64,000 nucleotides of DNA from Segniliparus rugosus ATCC BAA-974 (GTDB taxonomy: Bacteria > Actinomycetota > Actinomycetes > Mycobacteriales > Mycobacteriaceae), in the NCBI RefSeq assembly GCF_000185725.2, contig NZ_KI391953.1, forward strand, positions 1,604,750 to 1,668,749. Direction: 5' to 3'. Both the position numbers and the translations under genes were made by a program. Positions 39,410-48,151 of the stretch are shown here, in pieces. How positions within the stretch are numbered: position 1 is the stretch's first letter; the number at the start of each line of letters is the position of its first letter. The notes under the pieces are model-generated. The model worked only from the letters and a program-made list of their open reading frames with translations, did no database searches and was not told the DNA's origin.

Positions 39410-39738
39410 CCGTAGAGCGGGCCCATGCGAGTGTCGCGCTCGCCGGTGATGAGGGCGGCGAAGTCTCGCATCTCCCGCGAGGTGAGGCCGAGCGTGATGC
39501 CCTGGCGCAGGATGTCGACCACGAGGCAACGCCGCCTGTTCGCGAGCCGAAGGGCGGCTTTCTGGGCCGAGACGGGGAGCCTTCTGTTCCAGAGCGTCCG
39601 GTTCGGGTTGAACGCGCGCACGCGCTTGCGCGCGGCGATCCGCTCTGATTGCTCCCCGCTCGGGCCGGGAAGGAGTGCGGGCCGCCGCGTCTGCGGGGCG
39701 AACTGGTCTTGAGGCGACGTCGAAACCGGGAGGTGCAT
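39406..39738 (-). CDS. Hypothetical protein (110 aa) of the accessory island
   Basis: The protein is not recognised. The N-terminal half is basic and Pro/Arg-rich (around FNPNRTLWNRRLPVS), and the C-terminal half contains RRRCLVVDILRQGITLGLTSREMRDFAALITGERD, predicted helical. Its stop overlaps the Xre-like gene's stop. Codon use is less GC3-rich than in the core genes. It could act with the repressor-like gene, but no pair type is recognised. Confidence 0.45.
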   Translation of the reverse strand: MHLPVSTSPQDQFAPQTRRPALLPGPSGEQSERIAARKRVRAFNPNRTLWNRRLPVSAQKAALRLANRRRCLVVDILRQGITLGLTSREMRDFAALITGERDTRMGPLYG

Positions 39739-40080
39739 CTGTGCTCCATACGGAATGACTGAGCGTCCACGCGCTCGGTGATCCTGTGTTCACTCTGTAC
39801 CGCGCGGGCGCGGGAGAACAAGTTAACTCACGCGCTTTAACCCATTCCGGGTGCAACCATTTCGAATCTAACATGTATTTCCTTTGCCTGCAAGAGCGTT
39901 CGGCTATATTCGGAATGCGGGCTCCGTCTGCCCGTTGGCCTTGGCAGCTGAAGCCGATGCCCAGCGTGAATGGTGGAACCCAGGACGTATGCGCACATGA
40001 TCGTCCGCCGCGAGCTTTGACGCTGACCGCGCCGCTCGCGGCGTCGATCGGCGCACATGGCCTGAACGCAGGAGGCCCGA
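39739..40080. other. AT-richer divergent intergenic region
   Basis: 342 bp with no convincing gene. It contains AT-rich stretches (around 39815-39915) with a TATATT box at about 39904 that could serve the plus-strand gene. An AGGAGG ribosome site stands at the right end. An open plus-strand frame across it looks non-coding. Confidence 0.4.
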
Positions 40081-41118
40081 ATGGCGGGTGAGCGGGAATG
40101 GCTCCTCGTAGACACATTAGGCAGCGCGCCCTCCGTCGTCTGCGTCGGGAGAAGGCAGATGGCGGGCCTCCCGGAACTGACCACTGTGCTCAGCAGGAAC
40201 GCGAGCCTGCGCGATCTTCTCGCCGCGTTGGGGGGGATCGGCGACCACGTCGGGGAGGTGCGGCTTGTCCGGGGCAGGAAGGGGCAACAGCTCCACATCC
40301 GCCCGGTCGCCCTGCCCGACGGCCAGGTCCACGGGGCGCAGGTTTGGATCGGCAAGCAGGGCGAACAGCCGCCGCCTCGTCCGCTTGCGGGCGCATGGTG
40401 GTGGGATGTCGCGAAGGCCGAGAGCGTCGAGGACGAGGAGTCGTTCAGGACCCGCGCTTTCCCCGGCGGCTACCGCCGCCACAAGGCCATCGCGGCGGAT
40501 CTGCGGATGTTGGTCGACCCGCTGGACGAGTCCACCGGGCTCGGCTTCGTCCTCTCGGGCAAGCCGGGCGAGGCGTACGACTCCATCTGGACCCACCAGA
40601 GCGCGGACGCGGAGTACGTCCGCATTCGGTTCTCCGCGCACATCAGCGTCGACGCCGACGGCGGCCGGCACGTGCGCGGAGTGGACACGAACGTCGACAT
40701 CGACCCGCGCTCGTGGCAGCATCCCCGCCCCACGATGATCGCGCGAGTGGTCAGCCTCGCCACCCGCAGGAAAGGCGAGCACTGCGCCCTGATGCTCGAC
40801 CCAGAGGCGTTCACGTTGTGGCGCTGGTGGAACGACCCGCCGCTGTGGCTGGGGGACGCCTACCAGCCCCAGCTGCACCCAGAGGACCGGCCCGTCCTCT
40901 TGTCCCTGCTCGCAGGCCTACGAGGCCGGGCCGACCCCGGCTCGGGGCGGAACAGGGCCGTGCTGCGCTTGATGGGGGCGGGCGGCGAGTGGCTCGAGGC
41001 CGAAGTCGAAGCGGACCTTGCCCCGCTCGATATGGCGTACGCGGAATTCGGCGTGTCGTCGAACACGGTCAGGAATTCCGTCTTGCTGAGGTTCAAGCTC
41101 GTCGAGCCCGACGCGTGA
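40081..41118 (+). CDS. DUF5593/GAF-PAS-like actinobacterial protein
   Basis: The 345-residue protein begins REWLLVDTLGSAPSVVCVGRR and continues with a segment typical of the actinobacterial DUF5593-type N-terminal domain. A PAS-like region (about 200-320) follows, containing HISVDADGGRHVRGVDTNVDI, HCALMLDPEAFTLWRWWNDPP and LHPEDRPVLLSLLAGLRG. That pattern, with HPED before a helix, is PAS-like. It may sense a ligand and interact with regulators. Strong AGGAGG start site. It lies inside the accessory island upstream of the pore-forming-like genes. Confidence 0.5.
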   Translation: MAGEREWLLVDTLGSAPSVVCVGRRQMAGLPELTTVLSRNASLRDLLAALGGIGDHVGEVRLVRGRKGQQLHIRPVALPDGQVHGAQVWIGKQGEQPPPRPLAGAWWWDVAKAESVEDEESFRTRAFPGGYRRHKAIAADLRMLVDPLDESTGLGFVLSGKPGEAYDSIWTHQSADAEYVRIRFSAHISVDADGGRHVRGVDTNVDIDPRSWQHPRPTMIARVVSLATRRKGEHCALMLDPEAFTLWRWWNDPPLWLGDAYQPQLHPEDRPVLLSLLAGLRGRADPGSGRNRAVLRLMGAGGEWLEAEVEADLAPLDMAYAEFGVSSNTVRNSVLLRFKLVEPDA

Positions 41119-41137
41119 ACGACTCCAGGAACATCTC

Positions 41138-41166
41138 TTGACGGTACGAAGAACGGGTGTTAGCCT
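41138..41166 (+). promoter_or_regulatory. Sigma-70-type promoter upstream of the toxin-like operon
   Basis: TTGACG (41138-41143), 17-base spacer, TAGCCT (41161-41166). A second TTGACA stands at 41270-41275 with TATCAG 14 bases on. The 41119-41436 stretch is lower in GC than its surroundings and contains no convincing gene. A transcript from here would have a leader of about 265 bases before the ATG at 41437. Confidence 0.35.
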
Positions 41167-41436
41167 TGAGATGTAGCGAGATTTTCGCGAGCGCACGATG
41201 GCATGACGGCCCGGCGACGATCTTCGAAATATTCGCACAGCACCACTCTTCCTTCCGGTTTTCGCGGCGTTGACATTTGTATCATCTCGTATCAGAAGCG
41301 CGACGACGCCGGCATATCGCAACCTAGCATGAGCTTTCTTGGCTCCCCGACTTCTCGGGCTCGCCGAAAGATGGCGATCATGCGGAAAACACTCGCAGTA
41401 AGCGATCACCCTTCTTGAGCGAAAGGGGCATGAGTC

Positions 41437-42639
41437 ATGCCAGAAATTCCGAACTTGGATATTGATCCGGTGAAGCGGCGCATGCTGACGTCGGTGAATC
41501 TGATCGAACTCAACATCACCGAGGACGCAGTGCAAGCGATCTTGGCTTCAGACGGTCTGAAAAAGGAAGTCCGAAACAATGGGAACCGGGTGTACATCTC
41601 GCCGGACGGACTCTCGATCAACGAGAGGAACTTCGGCAATTACCCTGGTCCGACAGCGGCGGAACAGGGCTGGATTTCTTATTTCCATATCGGCGCGCCG
41701 CTTGTCGAGGAGCGCGCCGACATCATCCAGCCCCCGCCGGACGTCTTGTCCTCCCGTTTGTACGAGAATCGGTCGAGCAGGAGGTCCCGGAGCTTCACGG
41801 ACTCTGTTCAGTTCACCATCTCGAACACGCTCTCTTGGTCACTCGAAGGCACGGCCCAGCTCACGCTCGAAGGCAGCGCCACCGGCGAATTAGCCGCTCA
41901 GCTGCAGGTGAGCATGGCGCAAAGAAATGCGGAGATGATCTCGTACACGATCTCGGACATGGCCTCGGGCACGTCTTCGGCCACGGCGTCGAACACCGCT
42001 ATCATCCACGCCCATCCAGACAACACCGGCTTTCAGAACGAAACTCTGGCCTCGGCGACCGACTCCGTGACAGTCGAGGAGACCGAGTCGACGACTTTCT
42101 CGGAGACCATCACGAACACCGAGACGGAGACCGGGACCGGCACCGCGACAGGGAGCGCGACGGCGCTTGCTTCGCTGCTCCTCGGCCTCACCGGTTCGGT
42201 CGGCGGGTCGGTGACGACTTCCTGGACTTCGACATCCGAGGTTTCGGGCGATATTCCGGCGGCCAGCGCCGTTCAGACGATGGCCACGCAACGAAGACAA
42301 GTCAAGCAATACACGTACGAGCTGCCGATCACTTTCGGCGGATTCGTCGCTCTGCATTACCCTCAGCCGGTGAGCGTGGAGAGAGGCTCTCCGCAGGACC
42401 CCGCGACGAATACCGCCACAGTGATCGCGCGGGACATCTCGGCGCTCGGATTGGCGGACGTTTCCACGCCTTCGGGCATTGCGTATCGGCCGAAAGGCGT
42501 CGCGGAGCTGGTGTCCACACTGGGCGTGGAGCACATTGTCTTCGACGAGGAGGAAATTCCGGACAGCGGCCAGACGTTCAGCTACCCACGAAAGCATTAT
42601 CTCGAAACAACCGATCACGACAACGACTCAGGATGGTGA
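41437..42639 (+). CDS. Candidate aerolysin/ETX-MTX2-type beta-pore-forming protein
   Basis: The 400-residue protein has no signal peptide. After an N-terminal domain (1-110), residues 119-300 are built of long Ser/Thr-rich alternating strands: FTDSVQFTISNTLSWSLEG, then SVTVEETESTTFSETITN, then SWTSTSEVSG. They flank a hydrophobic Gly/Ser segment LASLLLGLTGSVGGSV (245-260) like a membrane-inserting hairpin. It is followed by YTYELPITFGGFVALHY (292-308), a form common in aerolysin-like folds. No Cys is present. It is translationally close to a Pro-rich partner. Family assignment is by pattern only. Alternatives include a phage or surface adhesin. Confidence 0.5.
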   Translation: MPEIPNLDIDPVKRRMLTSVNLIELNITEDAVQAILASDGLKKEVRNNGNRVYISPDGLSINERNFGNYPGPTAAEQGWISYFHIGAPLVEERADIIQPPPDVLSSRLYENRSSRRSRSFTDSVQFTISNTLSWSLEGTAQLTLEGSATGELAAQLQVSMAQRNAEMISYTISDMASGTSSATASNTAIIHAHPDNTGFQNETLASATDSVTVEETESTTFSETITNTETETGTGTATGSATALASLLLGLTGSVGGSVTTSWTSTSEVSGDIPAASAVQTMATQRRQVKQYTYELPITFGGFVALHYPQPVSVERGSPQDPATNTATVIARDISALGLADVSTPSGIAYRPKGVAELVSTLGVEHIVFDEEEIPDSGQTFSYPRKHYLETTDHDNDSGW

Positions 42640-42645
42640 GCAATT

Positions 42646-43164
42646 ATGGTTTTCCACAATATCTTCGATTTTTCTCGGAGCAGTTCCGAAGCCACCGCAG
42701 CTGCGGAGAACGGCATATCTGGCTACCTCGCGACGCAACCGGCGGAGCCTATCAGCGTTCCGCCGCACGACCCGTCGGAGCCGTTCGCGGACAACGGACT
42801 GCGCGACCCCAAGATCGTGCGGGAGACTCTGCCTGAGGCGCAGAGCGTGTTCGACTGGCTCGGCACGCTGACCGGAGCCATCCGGCAGAGCGCCGACAAA
42901 CAAGAGGCGGCGAACAACGACCCCAACACCACGATCGACCCGTCCGAGTCGATCGTGACGACGGGAGCGGCGCACAACTCGGAGGCCACCGGCGTCGTCC
43001 ATATGCCGACGGTCCAGGCCCCTGGGGCTCCGGCGGTCCAGCAGCCGCCGAGGCCGTCGGCCCCGCCGCCGCAGCAAGCCCCTGCTCCGACGGCCCCGAC
43101 CGCGCCGCCTCCTCCGCCGCCGCCGACGACTTCGCCCTCGCCGGAGCCGCCCACAACGGCGTGA
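42646..43164 (+). CDS. Proline-rich partner protein of the pore-forming candidate
   Basis: The 172-residue protein starts 6 bp after the upstream stop with GGTGAG as ribosome site, so the two are co-transcribed. Residues 1-120 are acidic and predicted partly helical (PKIVRETLPEAQSVFDWLGTLTGAIRQ). Residues 122-170 are almost wholly Pro, Ala, Thr and Gln, an extended disordered tail. No signal peptide and no known domain. It could be an adaptor, chaperone or wall-spanning partner. A strong terminator follows. Confidence 0.55.
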   Translation: MVFHNIFDFSRSSSEATAAAENGISGYLATQPAEPISVPPHDPSEPFADNGLRDPKIVRETLPEAQSVFDWLGTLTGAIRQSADKQEAANNDPNTTIDPSESIVTTGAAHNSEATGVVHMPTVQAPGAPAVQQPPRPSAPPPQQAPAPTAPTAPPPPPPPTTSPSPEPPTTA

Positions 43165-43169
43165 TCGGC

Positions 43170-43222
43170 GCGCGAGCCGCATGCCCCGTCCTCGTCCATG
43201 AGGGGGGGCATGCGGCTCGCGC
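43170..43222 (+). terminator. Terminator hairpin after the toxin-like operon
   Basis: Perfect 18-bp inverted repeat (43170-43187 and 43205-43222) with a 17-base loop, 6 bp after the stop. It marks the right edge of the bicistron. Confidence 0.8.
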
Positions 43223-43255
43223 ACGGCCCCGCCCTCGGCCACGGGATAAGCTGTC

Positions 43256-44305
43256 GTGGTGACACCTTTCACCATGCCGACAGTGCTCGGCGAGCCCGCC
43301 GAGTACCAGGGCGGCTGGCACGAAGTGGCCGAGGGCACGTGGGCCTGGCTACAGCCGAACGGCAAGCTCGGCGAATCCAATGCGGGCCTGATCTGCGGCG
43401 ACGGTGAAGCGTTGCTCGTCGACACGCTGTGGGATCCGACTCTCGCCGCCCGGATGCTCGACACCGCGCCAGTGCCCGCCGAAACGATCACCGTCGTGGT
43501 GAACACCCACGGCGACGGCGACCACTGCTGGGGGAACCAGCTGGTGTCGGGCAGGCGGATCATCGCGGCCGAGGGGGCGCGAGAGGACATGGCCGAATTC
43601 GACCCGCGCGTGCTCGCCGCGGCGGGCCGGTTCGGCTCGCTCGCGGTCCCGGTGCTTGAACGGCTGCCGTTGCGGGAGAAGATCCCCGGCCTGCGGCCCG
43701 CGATCTTCTTCACGAGCTTCTTGCGGTCCATGGGGCAGTACGACTTCCGGGGCGTGCGGCCCACGCCGCCGACCGAGTCGTTCGCCGGGTCGCTCTCGCT
43801 CCAGGTGGGCGGCCGCCGGGTGGAACTGGTCAAGGTCGGCCCGGCGCACACTAGGGGCGACCTGCTCGTCCATGTGCCCGACGTGGACGTGGTCTTCGCG
43901 GGCGACATCCTGTTCTCCAAGGTCACGCCGATCATGTGGGCGGGGCCCGCGGAGAACTGGATCGCGGCGCTGGACCGAGTCCTCGCGTTCGAGCCGGAGG
44001 TCGTGGTGCCGGGGCACGGCCCGGTGGGCTCGGCAGCCGATGTGACGGCGCTGCGGGCGTACTGGGAGTTCGTCTTGCGGGAGGGCTCCGAGCGGCATCG
44101 GGCGGGGCAGAGCGCGCTCGCCGCCGCGACGGCGATCGTGCGCGGAGCCGAGTTCGAGGAACGGGGCTTCCGCCGATGGCACGACCCGGCGCGGTTGGGC
44201 GTGAGCCTCACGGTCATCTTCGACCGGCTGTCGGGGCGGCACGGCTCCGCTTCTTTGCGCGCGCGGGGGTTCGTGGCCATGTCGAGGCTGGCGAGCGCAT
44301 GCTAA
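43256..44305 (+). CDS. MBL-fold metallo-hydrolase
   Basis: The 349-residue metallo-beta-lactamase-fold hydrolase has its metal site in NTHGDGDHCWGN (83-94, H85, D87, D89, H90) instead of the common HxHxDH. Further ligands are in GPAHTRGDLLVHVPDVDVVFAGD and VPGHGPVGS. Function is unknown; the HGDGDH subgroup is common in actinobacteria. GTG 43256 or 43259 and ATG 43274 are possible starts. Its stop overlaps the Z-prenyl synthase gene by 7 bp, suggesting co-expression. Confidence 0.85.
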   Translation: MVTPFTMPTVLGEPAEYQGGWHEVAEGTWAWLQPNGKLGESNAGLICGDGEALLVDTLWDPTLAARMLDTAPVPAETITVVVNTHGDGDHCWGNQLVSGRRIIAAEGAREDMAEFDPRVLAAAGRFGSLAVPVLERLPLREKIPGLRPAIFFTSFLRSMGQYDFRGVRPTPPTESFAGSLSLQVGGRRVELVKVGPAHTRGDLLVHVPDVDVVFAGDILFSKVTPIMWAGPAENWIAALDRVLAFEPEVVVPGHGPVGSAADVTALRAYWEFVLREGSERHRAGQSALAAATAIVRGAEFEERGFRRWHDPARLGVSLTVIFDRLSGRHGSASLRARGFVAMSRLASAC

Positions 44306-45093
44306 AGCGCAGCAACCCCGTGCGGCGGGCGGCGGCCCGAGTGGTGTACGGCCTCTACGAGCGGCAGGTGGAGCGGCAGTTGCGGGGCGCGAGGCTGCCG
44401 GAGCACATCGCGGTCCTGTGCGACGGCAATCGCAGATGGGCGCGGGCCAACGGTTTTTCGGACGTGAGCCACGGGCACCGGGTCGGAGCCCTGAAGATCG
44501 CGGAGTTCCTTTCGTGGTGCGACGCGGAGGGCATCGGCCACGTCACGGTGTGGCTGTTGTCCACGGAGAACCTGCGGCGCGATCCGGAGGAGCTCTCGGC
44601 CCTGCTCGACATCATCCACGAAGTCGTCGCGGAGCTGTGCGCGCCGGACAAAAACTGGCAGGTGCGGATCGTCGGGGCGTTGGAGTTCCTCCCCGAGGAG
44701 TTCGCCGCCAATCTGGTGAGCTCCGCGAAGAAGACCGTTGGCCGCACCGGCGGCCACGTCAACGTCGCGGTGGGCTACGGCGGCAGGCAGGAGATCTCCG
44801 ACGCGGTGCGCTCGCTCGTCGCGGACCGGCTCGCCTCGGGTCTGGCGGGGCAGGAGCTGGTGGACTCGATCGACGTGGCGGCCATCGGGGAGCATCTGTA
44901 CACCTCCGGCCAGCCCGATCCGGATTTGGTGATCCGCACGTCGGGAGAGCAGCGCCTCTCCGGCTTCCTGCTCTGGCAGAGCGTGCACTCCGAGATCTGG
45001 TTCACCGAGGCGTTCTGGCCGGAATTCCGCCGGGTGGACTTCCTGCGGGCGATGCGGGACTACGCCGCCCGGCACCGGCGTTTCGGGGTCTGA
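44299..45093 (+). CDS. Short-chain (Z)-isoprenyl diphosphate synthase, Rv1086-type
   Basis: The 264-residue cis-prenyltransferase has a UPP-synthase-family core: CDGNRRWARANGF (46-58, with the catalytic Asp and the GNRRWA motif), HRVGALKIAEFLSWC, TVWLLSTENLRRDPEEL, and the C-terminal DLVIRTSGEQRLSGFLLWQ. It matches the M. tuberculosis Z-farnesyl diphosphate synthase (Rv1086), which supplies Z-FPP for decaprenyl phosphate, the wall lipid carrier. The synteny with hemolysin III is interrupted by the accessory island. Confidence 0.9.
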   Translation: MLKRSNPVRRAAARVVYGLYERQVERQLRGARLPEHIAVLCDGNRRWARANGFSDVSHGHRVGALKIAEFLSWCDAEGIGHVTVWLLSTENLRRDPEELSALLDIIHEVVAELCAPDKNWQVRIVGALEFLPEEFAANLVSSAKKTVGRTGGHVNVAVGYGGRQEISDAVRSLVADRLASGLAGQELVDSIDVAAIGEHLYTSGQPDPDLVIRTSGEQRLSGFLLWQSVHSEIWFTEAFWPEFRRVDFLRAMRDYAARHRRFGV

Positions 45094-45186
45094 CGGAGCC
45101 TGGCCGAGGGTCTGCTGCGTTCTCGGAGCCCCGCGCGGCCCGATACACTGATGCTTTAGGGCTTTACTCATCAAGGAGTTTCATTC

Positions 45187-46734
45187 GTGTTCAGTTCGCT
45201 GTCAGACCGGCTGGTCGGAGCGCTGTCCCAACTGCGGGGCAAGGGCAAGCTGTCCGAGGAGGACATCGACGTCACCTGCAAGCACATCCGCATCGCGCTC
45301 TTGGAAGCGGACGTCGCGCTGCCGGTGGTCCGCGAGTTCATCGGGCGGGTCAAAGAGCGGGCCAAGGGGGTGGCGCTCTCCGGGGCGCTGAACCCTGCCC
45401 AGCAGGTGGTGAAGATCGTCGACGAGGAGCTCACCGAGATCCTCGGCGGCGAGTCCCGCAGGCTGCAGTTCGCCAAGACCCCGCCAACGGTCATCATGCT
45501 TGTCGGCTTGCAGGGCGCGGGCAAGACCACGCTCGCGGGCAAGCTCGCCAAATGGCTGAAGCACCAGGGGCACGCCCCGCTCCTTGTCGCCTGCGACTTG
45601 CAGCGCCCAGGGGCGGTCAAGCAGCTGCAAGTGGTCGGCGAGCGGGCCGGGGTGGGTGTGTTCGCGCCGGAGCCGGGCGCGAGCCTGGACAACGACGGGA
45701 TCACGGTCGGCGACCCGGTCGCGGTCGCCCGCGCCGGCGTGGAGTTCGCCCGAGGGCAGCACCACGACGTGGTCGTGGTGGACACCGCCGGCCGGCTCGG
45801 CGTGGACCAGGAGCTTATGGCGCAGGCTGCCGCGATCCGCGACGCGGTGTCGCCGGACGAGGTGCTGTTCACCGTCGACGCGATGATCGGCCAAGACGCG
45901 CTGCACGCGGCGACGGCGTTCGACCAGGGAGTCGGGTTCACCGGAGTCGTGCTCACCAAGCTCGACGGCGACGCCCGAGGCGGAGCCGCCTTGTCGGTCC
46001 GACAGGTGACCGGCAAACCGATCCTCTTCGCCTCTGTCGGGGAGAAGCTCGAAGACTTCGACGTCTTCCACCCCGACCGGATGTCGAGCCGCATCCTCGA
46101 CATGGGCGACCTGTTGTCCCTGATCGAGCAGGCGCAGCGCGTCTTCGACGAGCGCCAGGCCGAAGAGGCCGCGCAGAAGATCGCCTCTGGGGAGCTGACG
46201 CTGGAAGACTTCCTGCAGCAGCTCAAGCAGATGCGCCAGCTCGGGCCGCTCGCGAACATCATCGGGATGCTGCCGGGCGCTGGGCAGATGAAAGACGCGC
46301 TCGCGCAGGTGGACGAGCGAGAGCTGGACCGGCTCGAAGCCATCATCTGCGGCATGACCCCGCAGGAGCGCGCCGACCCGAAGCTGATCAACGCCTCGCG
46401 GCGGCTTCGGATCGCGAACGGGTCCGGCGTGACGGTGAACCAGGTCAACCAGCTCGTGGACCAGTTCTTCCAGATGAAGAAAGTCATGGGCCAGCTCGCG
46501 GGCGGGATGTTCGGCGGCGGCTTCGGCTCCCGGCCGAGCAAGGCGAAGGCGAAGGCCGCGAAAAAGGGCAAAGGCAAGAAGGGCGGCGGCAAGGGGCAGC
46601 AGCGCCAGCCCTCTGGCGGTCTGCCGAGCGCTCCGGACGGCCTCTACGACCTCCCTCCGGGGCTGGAAGACATCGACCTCTCGTCGCTCAAGCTTCCGCC
46701 GATGCCGAATTTCCCGGGGTTTCCGGGGCGGTGA
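45187..46734 (+). CDS. ffh: Signal recognition particle GTPase Ffh
   Basis: The 515-residue SRP54-type protein targets membrane and secreted proteins co-translationally. N domain (1-90), then G domain with GLQGAGKTT (107-115), DTAGR (199-203) and TKLD (257-260). A Met-rich M domain (about 330-450) and a Lys/Gly-rich basic tail (SKAKAKAAKKGKGKK) follow. The GTG start follows AAGGAG. It opens the rpsP-to-DUF2469 block, as in mycobacteria. Confidence 0.97.
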   Translation: MFSSLSDRLVGALSQLRGKGKLSEEDIDVTCKHIRIALLEADVALPVVREFIGRVKERAKGVALSGALNPAQQVVKIVDEELTEILGGESRRLQFAKTPPTVIMLVGLQGAGKTTLAGKLAKWLKHQGHAPLLVACDLQRPGAVKQLQVVGERAGVGVFAPEPGASLDNDGITVGDPVAVARAGVEFARGQHHDVVVVDTAGRLGVDQELMAQAAAIRDAVSPDEVLFTVDAMIGQDALHAATAFDQGVGFTGVVLTKLDGDARGGAALSVRQVTGKPILFASVGEKLEDFDVFHPDRMSSRILDMGDLLSLIEQAQRVFDERQAEEAAQKIASGELTLEDFLQQLKQMRQLGPLANIIGMLPGAGQMKDALAQVDERELDRLEAIICGMTPQERADPKLINASRRLRIANGSGVTVNQVNQLVDQFFQMKKVMGQLAGGMFGGGFGSRPSKAKAKAAKKGKGKKGGGKGQQRQPSGGLPSAPDGLYDLPPGLEDIDLSSLKLPPMPNFPGFPGR

Positions 46735-46865
46735 CGGGCCACCAGAGCGGGGCATTTGTCTGAACAAAAGATTTCTGGCAAGATAGCAAGCCGGATGAGC
46801 GCGCGGGTCAGTCGTGTCCATTGCGCGCCGACAGCAACGAACGAAACACTCTGTAGAGGAACCTG

Positions 46866-47357
46866 GTGGCAGTTAAGATCAAGCTTCAGCGGCTCGGCAA
46901 GATCCGCACCCCGCACTACCGCGTCGTCGTCGCCGACTCCCGTTCCCGTCGGGACGGCCGGGTGATCGAGACCATCGGCAAGTACCACCCGAAAGAGGAG
47001 CCGAGCTTCATCCAGATCGAGTCCGAGCGGGCTCAGTACTGGCTGGGCGTCGGCGCGCAGCCGACCGAGCCGGTCGAAGTGCTGCTGAAGATCACCGGCG
47101 ACTGGCAGAAGTTCAAGGGCCTTCCGGGCGCCGAGGGCACGCTCAAGGTGGCCGCGCCCAAGCCGTCCAAGCTCGAGGTGTTCAACGCGGAACTCGCCAA
47201 GGTGGGCGAGTCCGGGTCTGGAGCCGCCACCACGCCGAAGAAGTCGCGCAAGAAGGCTGACGAGGCCAAGGCCGACGAGGCGAAGGAAGAGTCCGTCGAA
47301 GAGGCCGCGCCGGTCGCCGAAGCCGAGGCTGAGGCTGAGGACGCGCAGGAGCAGTGA
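46866..47357 (+). CDS. rpsP: 30S ribosomal protein S16
   Basis: The 163-residue protein has S16 proper in residues 1-85 ([37 protein letters not shown]). As in actinobacteria, it carries a long C-terminal extension, here Lys- then Glu/Ala-rich and probably disordered. The GTG start is preceded by AGAGGA. Its stop overlaps the KH-protein start (GTGA). It leads the operon rpsP-KH-rimM-trmD. Confidence 0.97.
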   Translation: MAVKIKLQRLGKIRTPHYRVVVADSRSRRDGRVIETIGKYHPKEEPSFIQIESERAQYWLGVGAQPTEPVEVLLKITGDWQKFKGLPGAEGTLKVAAPKPSKLEVFNAELAKVGESGSGAATTPKKSRKKADEAKADEAKEESVEEAAPVAEAEAEAEDAQEQ

Positions 47358-47596
47358 CCGACACGTTGGTGGAGGCCACCGAGCACCTCATCCGGGGCAT
47401 CGTCGCGAACCCGGACGACGTCCAGGTCCGCCTGGTGGGCGGTCGTCGCGGCCGGGTCCTCGAAGTGCACGTGCATCCCGAGGACCTCGGCAAAGCGATC
47501 GGTCGGGGCGGTCGCACGGCCAGCGCGCTGCGCACCGTGGTCAATTCGATCGGCGGCCGAGGCGTTCGCGTGGACTTCGTCGACCTGGACCGCTGA
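47354..47596 (+). CDS. khpA: KH-domain RNA-binding protein (KhpA-like)
   Basis: The 80-residue protein is the Rv2908c equivalent, a single KH domain with the GxxG loop in [26 protein letters not shown] (about 39-64). In firmicutes KhpA pairs with KhpB/Jag and binds many RNAs. It overlaps rpsP by 4 bp and precedes rimM by 15 bp. Confidence 0.93.
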   Translation: MTDTLVEATEHLIRGIVANPDDVQVRLVGGRRGRVLEVHVHPEDLGKAIGRGGRTASALRTVVNSIGGRGVRVDFVDLDR

Positions 47597-47611
47597 CGGA
47601 GGGGCTCTGGG

Positions 47612-48151
47612 TTGGCAGAGCTGGTCGTCGGCAGGATAGCCAAGTCGCACGGGCTCGTCGGCGAAGTAGCGGTCGAGATCCGCACGGACGAGCCCGAGCT
47701 GCGTTTCGCGCCGGGCTCGGCGCTGGCGGTGCGGATGCCGAAAGCAAAAGCTGCGGGGAAGACGCTCCGCGTGGTGTCTGTGCGGGAGCACGCGAACCGT
47801 CTGCTCGTCTCGTTCGAGGGGGTCGTGGACCGAACGGCCGCGGACTCCCTCCGGGGCGCTTTGCTAGTCGTGCGCAGCGAGGATTTGCCGCCGAACGAGG
47901 ACCCCGACGAATTCTACGACCATGAACTGGTCGGTTTGCGGATCGAAGACCACGGCACTGGGGCGGAACTCGGCGAGATCGCCGATGTGGCCCATTCCGC
48001 CGGCGGGGACTGGTTGGTCGCCCGCGTCAAGGACGGGCGCGAAGTGCTCATCCCGTTCGTCGCCGCCATCGTGGTGGAGATCTCGCGGTCCGACAGGGTC
48101 GCGCGGGTCGCGCTGCCCGAGGGCTTGTTGGAATTGAACGCCGAATCATGA
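47612..48151 (+). CDS. rimM: Ribosome maturation factor RimM
   Basis: The 179-residue protein assists 16S rRNA processing and 30S head assembly. The N-terminal RimM barrel starts [25 protein letters not shown], and the PRC-barrel-like C-terminal half includes [12 protein letters not shown] and [13 protein letters not shown]. The start is TTG, the only candidate near the GGAGGGG ribosome site. Its stop overlaps the trmD ATG by 4 bp. Confidence 0.95.
   Translation: MAELVVGRIAKSHGLVGEVAVEIRTDEPELRFAPGSALAVRMPKAKAAGKTLRVVSVREHANRLLVSFEGVVDRTAADSLRGALLVVRSEDLPPNEDPDEFYDHELVGLRIEDHGTGAELGEIADVAHSAGGDWLVARVKDGREVLIPFVAAIVVEISRSDRVARVALPEGLLELNAES

Noticed and set aside
39786-40091. Plus-strand open frame before the DUF5593-like gene
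   Set aside because: No ribosome site, irregular composition, and it overlaps promoter elements of the real gene.
41203-41418. 71-codon open frame before the pore-forming candidate
   Set aside because: Lies within the probable leader, has no ribosome site and unusual composition.
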